Shown: positions 1-5,807 of the stretch, piece by piece
Numbering within the stretch: position 1 is the first letter of the stretch
Layout of the letters: each line of letters opens with the position of its first letter
NCBI GenBank assembly: GCA_017961625.1
Contig: JAGCWY010000020.1
Location: 1 to 7,709 of the forward strand
Length of the DNA: 7,709 nucleotides
Origin: Ruminococcus sp.
GTDB taxonomy: Bacteria > Bacillota > Clostridia > Oscillospirales > Ruminococcaceae
Direction: 5' to 3'
Notes under the pieces: generated by a model
What the model was told of the DNA's origin: nothing
Database searches by the model: none
What the model saw: only the letters and a program-made list of their open reading frames with translations
Position numbers and translations under genes: made by a program

Positions 1-1329
1 ATCTGTGAAGTACTTTTTATTAGCTTCATCATACCAATATTCGATTGAACCATCTACGGTGCAGGAAGGTGCAACTGCTTCATGATGAGTTAGAGGCAGC
101 TTAGCAATAGAGATTTCCTTTGTGTCGGTGTATTCTACACCTTCAAAAGTTGCCTTAGCAGTGTAGATAGTCTTTCCGTCAGCAGTATAGGTTGGAGCTA
201 TGGTTTCAGAAGTTACTTCTGCTTCGATAGTCTGAACATCATCGTCCTTTTCGCAGGTGAGATTTGCACTTGCGATGTAGCTGTCATCGAACTCGCTCTC
301 TTCCCATGTCCATTTCGGAGCTTTGTAGGTATGACCTGTTGCAGGAATTGTCACAGCCTCCTTTGGAGTCAAATTGAATTCTTTCCCCTCAATTAAATAG
401 GCTTCACCGTTGCTTCCGTTGTAATATTCTGTATTTCCCTCAGCCATACAAGTAGGATCTTTAGCATTCACAGAAATTGCAAGTATTCCGTCCGAGTATT
501 CACCAAATAAGCTGCCCCTGTTAGCAAATGTGATAACTTCCTTTCTTTCGTCTACAAAGCGATAGTTCTGCCCTTCTACCAAGTCATTCGGATTACACCC
601 GTATAGTTCCTCAAAGGAGTCAGGATCCTCCCTCAGCCACCAGAAGAAGTTATCAGGATCGTCATTGTATCGTTCCTGAATAAATTCATCGTCAAAATGC
701 CAGTGACCGCTTTCGTATATATATGAACCTGATGGAATTGCTACAATAGAATCATCACGAAAATAAGCATCTGAAAATACACCCTCTGAAAAAGCAACAG
801 GTTTTTTTACGTTAAAAATTAATTTTAATTTGGTATCCACATAAATCGGATTATAAAGTGGGTTTGATATCTCAGGGGCAGTAATTATTATATCAACAAT
901 TGGATCGTTATCATAATAACAAAAAATGAATTCCTCTGAAAGACTAATTGGAACTGTTGAATTAATTTCAAAATATGTCATCTGCGAACTTTCAACATAA
1001 GAAACAAAAGCCCAGTTTCCAATCGAAGAAATAGCACAATCCTCAGCAAAGACTACTCTCTTTACTTTACTTGCATTTCCCCAATCATTGCCACAAAATG
1101 CCCTGTCAGGAATTGAACCTGAACCAGTAATATAAAGCAGACCTTCGTTGTCAAGAGTCCATTTTACACCTCCGAAATTGCCGCTGTCAATTATTTCTGC
1201 CTCCGCATTAGCTACAATGCCCGTACTTCCTGTCAAAAAGCCTCCCACGTTTGCGGGCAAGCTACCCGCTACAAGAGTTAATGCCATAACAAAAGCAATC
1301 GTTTTCTTCCAGCCCTTATGTTTTTTCAC
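1..1329 (-). CDS. secreted modular surface protein, C-terminus beyond window
   Basis: This reading frame is open from a GTG at 1327-1329 to the left edge, giving 443 residues without a stop. GTG is preceded by AAGGAGG at good spacing, and an in-frame TGA lies two codons upstream, so the start is firm. Residues 1-44 are a signal peptide: lysine-rich MKKHKGWKK, a hydrophobic stretch, and a likely signal peptidase site after ANA near residue 42. Residues 50-75 (VKWTLDNEGLLYITGSGSI) resemble the leader found before BspA-type leucine-rich repeats, and one degenerate repeat-like stretch follows (ISSIGNWAF, 100-108). Residues 210-250 are acidic and tryptophan-rich, and I do not recognise them. The part after about 290 is built of modules typical of ruminococcal surface proteins: TC..GNTEYY (293-303), GHTYKAPKWTW (332-342), a segment ending in YTDTKEISIAKL (400-411), and SCTVDGSIEYWYD (422-434). 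A role in adhesion or wall attachment is inferred; no enzymatic domain is visible in this part. Confidence 0.85.
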   Translation of the reverse strand, partial: MKKHKGWKKTIAFVMALTLVAGSLPANVGGFLTGSTGIVANAEAEIIDSGNFGGVKWTLDNEGLLYITGSGSIPDRAFCGNDWGNASKVKRVVFAEDCAISSIGNWAFVSYVESSQMTYFEINSTVPISLSEEFIFCYYDNDPIVDIIITAPEISNPLYNPIYVDTKLKLIFNVKKPVAFSEGVFSDAYFRDDSIVAIPSGSYIYESGHWHFDDEFIQERYNDDPDNFFWWLREDPDSFEELYGCNPNDLVEGQNYRFVDERKEVITFANRGSLFGEYSDGILAISVNAKDPTCMAEGNTEYYNGSNGEAYLIEGKEFNLTPKEAVTIPATGHTYKAPKWTWEESEFDDSYIASANLTCEKDDDVQTIEAEVTSETIAPTYTADGKTIYTAKATFEGVEYTDTKEISIAKLPLTHHEAVAPSCTVDGSIEYWYDEANKKYFTD

Positions 1330-1645
1330 AACTCATTCCTCCTTGATCATTTTTTCATAATTTATAAAGGGCACTCCGCAGGAACCATTTATCCCATAGA
1401 GTATGTTATATAGGCATTCACATAACACTCACCTCTCCCCCCTAAAAATAAAGAATTAATATATAATTATATAAACTTCATATGTAGAATTATAATATAT
1501 TTTTCAAGCTGATTCATTGCTTTTTTGTAAACAAATTAAATTCTGTGTTGATAAAAATAGGGATTTTACCAAATGTAAACATTAGTTGGACATTGAAAAC
1601 TCTTTTTTTCGATCAACATTTGAATTTCACTATCATGACCTATCC
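1330..1645. other. AT-rich intergenic region upstream of the surface protein gene
   Basis: No convincing gene is seen here. On the minus strand this is the upstream and leader region of the surface protein gene. It is very AT-rich at 1440-1560, with several TATAAT-like strings, but none has a well-spaced -35 box, so I do not place a promoter. Near the surface gene there is a weak hairpin (1399-1430) and a G-rich minus-strand stretch (complement of the C run around 1437). Two copies of TGTAAACA lie at 1526-1533 and 1574-1581. The right end stops abruptly at the tRNA-Leu fragment. Confidence 0.6.
1399..1430 (-). promoter_or_regulatory. possible leader hairpin upstream of the surface protein gene
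   Basis: On the minus strand the arms GAGTGTTAT (1422-1430) and ATAACATACTC (1399-1409) can form nine pairs with a 2-nt bulge around a 12-nt loop. It lies about 70 nt upstream of the GTG start and has no T-tract, so it is not a terminator. It may be a structured 5' leader, or chance pairing in AT-rich DNA. Confidence 0.25.
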
Positions 1646-1700
1646 CTCAGGTCCATATGTTCGCAAGGACATGCAGGTTCAAGTCCTGTTATCCGCACCA
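1646..1700 (+). pseudogene. 3' fragment of a tRNA-Leu(CAG) gene, likely attachment-site remnant
   Basis: The fragment reads as the 3' part of a class II tRNA. In order: anticodon loop CTCAGGT (1646-1652, anticodon CAG at 1648-1650), the 3' anticodon strand CCATA (1653-1657), a 15-nt variable arm with stem GTTC/GGAC and loop GCAA (1658-1672), T-stem GCAGG, T-loop TTCAAGT, T-stem CCTGT (1673-1689), acceptor strand TATCCGC (1690-1696), discriminator A and encoded CCA (1698-1700). The variable arm has the same length and layout as in bacterial tRNA-Leu(CAG). The 5' half is missing: no GCGGATA acceptor strand or D-arm is found upstream, and the five bases before the loop are TATCC where TATGG would be needed to pair with CCATA. 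A truncation at or near the anticodon loop is typical of tyrosine-integrase attachment sites. The fragment cannot make a working tRNA. Confidence 0.8.
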
Positions 1701-1704
1701 CTAC

Positions 1705-1752
1705 AAAGCCTGTGAACCTAAACATGTTGTTCACAGGCTTTCTTACTTTTTT
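1705..1752 (+). terminator. Rho-independent terminator just after the tRNA-Leu fragment
   Basis: The arms AAAGCCTGTGAAC (1705-1717) and GTTCACAGGCTTT (1729-1741) pair perfectly over 13 bp with an 11-nt loop. A T-rich tail follows, with a pure T run at 1747-1752. It starts five bases after CCA, as expected for the original terminator of the tRNA gene. The U-tract is interrupted, so efficiency is uncertain. The stem could also act on the minus strand, but no T-run follows it there. Confidence 0.75.
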
Positions 1753-1836
1753 GCATAAGACCTAATCTATTTCACTTAAGACGTTGTCATCATTTTTGTA
1801 CAGCTTATGCAGCAAAGCCACTCACAGACAATTTAA
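1753..1836. other. short non-coding stretch between two terminators
   Basis: No gene, clear promoter or known RNA is seen. The only structure is an inverted repeat, GCATAAG (1753-1759) against CTTATGC (1804-1810), separated by 44 nt. Confidence 0.4.
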
Positions 1837-1865
1837 CGTCTCACTTAATGTGAGGCGCCTTTTTT
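1837..1865 (+). terminator. second plus-strand terminator upstream of iscS
   Basis: The arms CGTCTCAC (1837-1844) and GTGAGGCG (1850-1857) form an 8-bp stem with one G-T pair and a TTAAT loop, followed by CC and six T (1860-1865). It lies about 35 bp upstream of the iscS -35 box and would shield the iscSU operon from read-through from the left. Confidence 0.75.
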
Positions 1866-1898
1866 ATATTCAAATCTGTTTCGTAGAGTTAACAACAT

Positions 1899-1927
1899 TT
1901 GCAATTATTGGTCTGCTGTGATATAAT
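1899..1927 (+). promoter_or_regulatory. extended -10 sigma-A promoter of iscSU
   Basis: The -35 box is TTGCAA (1899-1904) and the -10 box is a consensus TATAAT (1922-1927), with a 17-bp spacer. A TG at 1919-1920, one base before the -10 box, makes it an extended -10 promoter. Transcription should start near 1934, leaving a leader of about 37 nt before the iscS ATG. It fits as the vegetative promoter of iscS and iscU. Confidence 0.85.
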
Positions 1928-1970
1928 ACACTTAGTCGATAGGTTATATATAATATCAGGAGGAAATTTA

Positions 1971-3161
1971 ATGGATAAAAGATTCATATACGCTGACAAT
2001 GCTGCTACTACAGCTGTATCAGATGAGGTGCTTCAGGCGATGCTCCCCTACTTTCGTGAAGGATACGGAAATGCTTCAAGTATTTATAAGCTCGGACGTG
2101 ATGCTCAGCGAGCAGTAGAAACTGCCCGCGAAAAGGTTGCAGCCGCTATCGGAGCAGAACCCCGTGAGATTTATTTTACAAGCTGCGGTTCCGAATCCGA
2201 TAACTGGGCTATAAAAGGAACAGCGGAGCTCATGGCTAAAAAAGGCAAAAAGCACATCATCACATCGGTATTTGAACATCACGCTGTTCTGCATACTACT
2301 GAATATCTTGAAAAGCACGGATTTGAGATAACGTATATCCCTGTAAGCGAAAAAGGTCTTATTGATCCTGCAGATATAAGAAAAGCAATTCGCGAGGACA
2401 CAGCCCTTGTAACGATAATGTATGCAAATAACGAGATCGGTACTATACAGCCTATAGAAGAGATCGCTGCTATATGCCATGAAAAAGGCGTGCTTTTCCA
2501 TACAGACGCTGTACAGGCTGTAGGTCATATTGATATTGATGTGCATAAACAAGGCATTGATATGCTTTCACTTTCAGGTCACAAAATACATGCTCAGAAG
2601 GGCATAGGAGCACTGTATGTAAAAAAGGGTATCATTCTGCCGAATCTCATACACGGCGGCGGTCAGGAACGCGGAAAACGCGCTGGTACAGAAAATGTTC
2701 CTGCAATAGTTGGTCTCGGCACAGCTATTGAAGCTGCTACAAAAAATATAGCTGAAAAGAACGCTGTCATCACTATGCGAAGGAATAAGCTAATTGATGG
2801 AATATTGACGATACCTTATACACGCCTCAACGGAGACAGGGACAAGCGCCTACCTGGAAATCTCAATATCTCAATTGAAGGAATTGAAGGCGAATCACTT
2901 CTTCTTATGCTTGATATGAACGGTATATGTGCTTCATCAGGTTCAGCCTGCACATCCGGCTCTCTTGATCCTTCTCACGTTCTTCTCTCTCTCGGCTTGA
3001 AGCATGAGGTTGCCCACGGCTCAATGAGACTCTCTATAGAGGAAAATATTACAGATGAAGACGTTGATTACATTCTTGAGGTCATACCGAAAATCGTAAA
3101 GCGTCTTAGAGAAATGTCCCCTGTATGGGAAAAAATGATGAAGGGCGAAAAATACGAATAA
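1971..3161 (+). CDS. iscS: cysteine desulfurase, IscS/NifS family
   Basis: This PLP enzyme takes sulfur from L-cysteine, releases alanine, and passes the persulfide to the IscU scaffold in the cytoplasm. The product is 396 residues, the usual family length. Seen in it: the N-terminal YADNAATT (7-14), the EHH active-site histidine region (102-104), the DAVQ motif (179-182) of the cofactor site, the PLP lysine in LSGHK (Lys205), the RAGTEN motif (237-242), and the sulfur-accepting cysteine in SSGSACTSGS (Cys327). The SGSACTSGSLDPSHVL wording is closer to NifS-type proteins of Firmicutes than to proteobacterial IscS, so nifS is an equally fair name. I chose ATG at 1971 because AGGAGG (1958-1963) lies 7 bases before it; an upstream TTG in the same frame (1899) falls inside the promoter. 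iscU follows after 12 bases. No iscR lies immediately upstream. Confidence 0.96.
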   Translation: MDKRFIYADNAATTAVSDEVLQAMLPYFREGYGNASSIYKLGRDAQRAVETAREKVAAAIGAEPREIYFTSCGSESDNWAIKGTAELMAKKGKKHIITSVFEHHAVLHTTEYLEKHGFEITYIPVSEKGLIDPADIRKAIREDTALVTIMYANNEIGTIQPIEEIAAICHEKGVLFHTDAVQAVGHIDIDVHKQGIDMLSLSGHKIHAQKGIGALYVKKGIILPNLIHGGGQERGKRAGTENVPAIVGLGTAIEAATKNIAEKNAVITMRRNKLIDGILTIPYTRLNGDRDKRLPGNLNISIEGIEGESLLLMLDMNGICASSGSACTSGSLDPSHVLLSLGLKHEVAHGSMRLSIEENITDEDVDYILEVIPKIVKRLREMSPVWEKMMKGEKYE

Positions 3162-3173
3162 AGGAGAAAAAAT

Positions 3174-3590
3174 ATGTTATACAGTGAAAAGGTTCTCGAC
3201 CATTTTTCAAATCCGCGAAATGTCGGAGAAATCGAAGATGCAGATGGTGTTGGTGAGGTTGGAAACGCAAAATGCGGAGACATCATGAAGATGTATCTGA
3301 AAATAGACAACAATACTATCACTGACGTAAAGTTCAAAACTTTTGGATGTGGTGCAGCAGTTGCTACTTCTTCAATGGCGACAGAACTTATCAAAGGAAA
3401 AAGCATCGACGATGCACTTAAGCTGACAAATCAGGCTGTTGTTGAAGCATTGGACGGACTTCCGGCAGTAAAGATACACTGCTCAGTACTTGCTGAACAG
3501 GCAGTACGTTCAGCGCTTTCCGATTACTATACCCGTCAGGGAATTGATCCTTTACCGATTGTCGGAGAAATTAAGGAACCTGAAGAATAA
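3174..3590 (+). CDS. iscU: iron-sulfur cluster assembly scaffold, IscU/NifU N-terminal type
   Basis: This small cytoplasmic scaffold takes sulfur from IscS and iron, builds a [2Fe-2S] cluster, and passes it to target proteins. The 138-residue product has the three conserved cysteines: Cys34 in NAKCGD with the partner Asp36, Cys59 in FGCGAA, and Cys103 in KIHCSVLAEQA. The LPAVKIHC wording is that of IscU/NifU rather than SufU, which carries an insert that is absent here. The C-terminus (GIDPLPIVGEIKEPEE) is a short acidic tail and there is no NifU C-terminal thioredoxin-like domain, so this is the stand-alone scaffold. The ribosome site AAGGAG (3161-3166) overlaps the last base of the iscS stop codon, so translation of the two is probably coupled. 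A terminator follows 14 bases after the stop. No hscA, hscB, ferredoxin or mnmA gene is adjacent. Confidence 0.96.
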   Translation: MLYSEKVLDHFSNPRNVGEIEDADGVGEVGNAKCGDIMKMYLKIDNNTITDVKFKTFGCGAAVATSSMATELIKGKSIDDALKLTNQAVVEALDGLPAVKIHCSVLAEQAVRSALSDYYTRQGIDPLPIVGEIKEPEE

Positions 3591-3604
3591 AAAATAATTC
3601 ATTT

Positions 3605-3639
3605 AGAAGCGCTTTGTTTATCAAAGTGCTTCTTTTTTT
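3605..3639 (+). terminator. Rho-independent terminator of iscSU
   Basis: The arms AGAAGCGCTTTG (3605-3616) and CAAAGTGCTTCT (3622-3633) pair over 12 bp with one G-T pair and a TTTAT loop. A run of T (3633-3639) follows. It ends the iscSU transcript 14 bases after the iscU stop. Confidence 0.92.
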
Positions 3640-3643
3640 CGCC

Positions 3644-3679
3644 AAAAAGACCGCAATGAGAACGATCTCACTGCGGTCT
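3644..3679 (-). terminator. Rho-independent terminator of glnN
   Basis: On the minus strand the arms at 3667-3679 and 3648-3660 (plus-strand AGACCGCAATGAG and CTCACTGCGGTCT) pair over 13 positions with one A-C mismatch and a 6-nt loop. On the minus strand the 3' arm runs into five T (complement of 3644-3648). It lies 23 bases after the glnN stop and ends the glnK-pyrG-glnN cluster. Confidence 0.88.
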
Positions 3680-3702
3680 GATACATTATATTATTCTGTT
3701 TA

Positions 3703-5790
3703 TCACACACCAAAAAGGAGCTTGTCATAAGTTGGGAAGGGATAATACTCCTCAGCAGTTAGTGTTTCTGCTTTATCAGCAGGAGCACGAAGCTTTTCCA
3801 TTGCAGGAATCATCTTATCACGAACGTATGCAGACTGTTTCATGACATCGTCAATCTTCTTCAAGCCTGCCACTACGCTTTCGAGAGCAGATGTAGCAGC
3901 GTCCATTTCGTCAATAAGAGCCGAAAGTTCAGTTACAAGCCTTGTTTCATACTTGCAGGCTACCTTAGCGACGCTCTTCTTTACAGATACAGCGGAAGCT
4001 GTATCGGAAGTAAATTTAGCCACAGCAGGGATTATTTCCTTACGTGCCATATCTATCATTGTTGAAGCTTCGATATTTACTGATTTTACGTAGTTTTCAA
4101 GCATGATATCACGACGTGAGAAAATCTCGGCTTCTGTAAAGATGCCATGTGATGTGAGCATTTCAACATTCTTTTTATCGCATATCTTAGGCATACAGTC
4201 AGCTGTTGTTTTAAGGTTTGAAAGTCCGCGTTTTTCTGCTTCCTTTACCCATGAATCATCATAACCATTACCGTTGAATATTATGCGCTTATGATCCTTT
4301 ATTGTCTTCTTGATAAGATCGTGAAGTGACTTGTTAAAGTCCTTAGCCTTTTCAAGCTTGTCTGCGAACTGCTTCAGCACCTCAGCAACAGCTGCATTAA
4401 GGTGGATATTTGCACACGAAATACTGTTGGAAGAACCAAGCATACGGAACTCAAACTTATTTCCGGTAAATGCAAAAGGTGAAGTTCTGTTTCTATCAGT
4501 TGTGTCCTTGCTGAACTGAGGAAGAACATCAACACCAAGCTTCATTTTCTCCTTTGCTGTACCACCGTAAGGAGCATCCTTCTCGATTGCTTCAAGAATA
4601 GCTGTAAGTTCATCTCCGAGGAATATAGAGATAATAGCGGGAGGAGCTTCGTTTGCACCAAGACGATGATCGTTTCCGGCTGTAGCTACTGAAAGTCTCA
4701 GCAGATCCTGATAATCATCAACAGCCTTTATTACAGCCGCAAGGAAAAGCAGGAACTGTGCGTTCTCATAAGGAGTTTCACCGGGTGAAAGAAGATTTAC
4801 ACCTGTATCAGTGGAAATAGACCAGTTATTATGTTTACCGGATCCGTTTACGCCCTCAAATGGCTTTTCGTGAAGAAGGCATACAAGTCCGTGGCGCTCA
4901 GCGACTTTCTTCATAACCTCCATTGTGAGCTGGTTGTGGTCAGCAGCTATATTTGTGGTCTTGTATATAGGAGCAAGCTCGTGCTGTGCAGGTGCAACTT
5001 CATTGTGCTTTGTTTTTGCAAGTATTCCCAGTTTCCAGAGCTCTTTGTCAAGATCTGCCATATACTCAGAAACTCTTGTTTTTATTGAACCGAAGTAATG
5101 ATCCTCCATTTCCTGTCCTTTAGGAGGCATTGCACCGAAGAGTGTACGTCCGGTCATAATAAGATCCTTACGTTTTTTATACATCTCACGGTCAACAAGG
5201 AAGTACTCCTGCTCAGGACCTACAGATGTGCGGACGCTTCTTACGCTGTCGTTGCCAAAAAGTTTCAGAACACGGAGAGCCTGTCTGTTGAGAGCCTCCA
5301 TTGAACGAAGAAGAGGAACCTTCTTGTCAAGAGCTTCACCTGTATATGAACAGAAAGCTGTCGGTATGTAAAGTGTGCCATCCTTGATGAAAGCATAAGA
5401 TGTAGGATCCCAAGCCGTATATCCTCTTGCCTCAAATGTAGCACGAAGTCCGCCGGATGGGAAAGATGAAGCATCAGGCTCACCTTTTACAAGCTCCTTG
5501 CCTGAGAACTCCATTATTACCCTTCCGTCGGGTGCGGGAGTGATAAAACTGTCGTGTTTTTCAGCCGTAACACCGGTCATCGGCTGGAACCAGTGCGTAT
5601 AGTGTGTTGCACCTTTCTCGATAGCCCAGTCCTTCATTGCTGCAGCAACGGCATTTGCTACTGAAATGTCAAGCGGTGTACCTCTGTCGATAGTCCTTTT
5701 GAGGGACTTGTAAACCTTTTCGGAAAGAGTAGCCTTCATTACTCTTTCGTCAAATACCATTGAACCAAAATACTCTGTTACCTTTTCCAT
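3703..5790 (-). CDS. glnN: glutamine synthetase type III
   Basis: This ATP-dependent enzyme joins ammonia to glutamate to make glutamine, the main entry of nitrogen in many gut and rumen anaerobes. The product is 695 residues, close to the 700 or so typical of GSIII and much longer than GSI. Visible motifs: GSIII-specific N-terminal THWFQPMTG (65-73) and SFPSGGLR (109-116), the catalytic-domain GPEQEYFL (191-198) with metal-binding glutamates, KHNEVAPAQHE (261-271), NGSGKHNNWS (315-324), GNDHRLGANEAPPA (372-385) and NRTSPFAFTGNKFEFR (434-449). The part after about 470 is the helical C-terminal region of GSIII, ending EEYYPFPTYDKLLFGV. I chose ATG at 5790 because GGAGG lies 8 bases before it. 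An in-frame ATG at 5805 overlaps the second of two stop codons after pyrG and has no ribosome site of its own. The gap to the pyrG stop is 17 bases, so the two are surely cotranscribed. Confidence 0.97.
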   Translation of the reverse strand: MEKVTEYFGSMVFDERVMKATLSEKVYKSLKRTIDRGTPLDISVANAVAAAMKDWAIEKGATHYTHWFQPMTGVTAEKHDSFITPAPDGRVIMEFSGKELVKGEPDASSFPSGGLRATFEARGYTAWDPTSYAFIKDGTLYIPTAFCSYTGEALDKKVPLLRSMEALNRQALRVLKLFGNDSVRSVRTSVGPEQEYFLVDREMYKKRKDLIMTGRTLFGAMPPKGQEMEDHYFGSIKTRVSEYMADLDKELWKLGILAKTKHNEVAPAQHELAPIYKTTNIAADHNQLTMEVMKKVAERHGLVCLLHEKPFEGVNGSGKHNNWSISTDTGVNLLSPGETPYENAQFLLFLAAVIKAVDDYQDLLRLSVATAGNDHRLGANEAPPAIISIFLGDELTAILEAIEKDAPYGGTAKEKMKLGVDVLPQFSKDTTDRNRTSPFAFTGNKFEFRMLGSSNSISCANIHLNAAVAEVLKQFADKLEKAKDFNKSLHDLIKKTIKDHKRIIFNGNGYDDSWVKEAEKRGLSNLKTTADCMPKICDKKNVEMLTSHGIFTEAEIFSRRDIMLENYVKSVNIEASTMIDMARKEIIPAVAKFTSDTASAVSVKKSVAKVACKYETRLVTELSALIDEMDAATSALESVVAGLKKIDDVMKQSAYVRDKMIPAMEKLRAPADKAETLTAEEYYPFPTYDKLLFGV

Positions 5791-5807
5791 AATAAATTCC
5801 TCCATTA

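Noticed and set aside
1148..1360. Plus-strand ORF of 70 residues
   Set aside because: It lies opposite the start of the surface protein gene, has no clear ribosome site, and its product is not protein-like.
1398..1440. Short leader-peptide ORFs (GTG or ATG with a few codons) upstream of the surface gene
   Set aside because: They are only 4 to 10 codons long, have no run of regulatory codons and no adjacent attenuator, so chance is the simplest explanation.
1634..1657. Alternative anticodon arm GACCT-ATCCCTC-AGGTC giving a CCC anticodon
   Set aside because: The stem pairs well, but it puts a pyrimidine at position 37 and leaves the spacing to the variable arm wrong. Reading CTCAGGT as the loop fits the tRNA-Leu(CAG) layout exactly.
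1330..1700. Group I intron interrupting tRNA-Leu at the anticodon loop
   Set aside because: Introns at this position are known in tRNA-Leu, but no 5' tRNA half with a matching GCGGATA acceptor strand is present in the upstream sequence of this window.
1944..1953. Palindrome TTATATATAA in the iscS leader as an operator
   Set aside because: It is low-complexity AT sequence and does not extend into a longer dyad.
1899..1970. N-terminal extension of iscS starting at a TTG at 1899
   Set aside because: The extra 24 codons cover the -35 and -10 boxes of the promoter and show no family similarity; ATG at 1971 has AGGAGG at ideal spacing.
2076..2552. Minus-strand ORF of 158 residues inside iscS
   Set aside because: It is a shadow of the iscS frame; the sense frame carries all catalytic motifs and the antisense has none.
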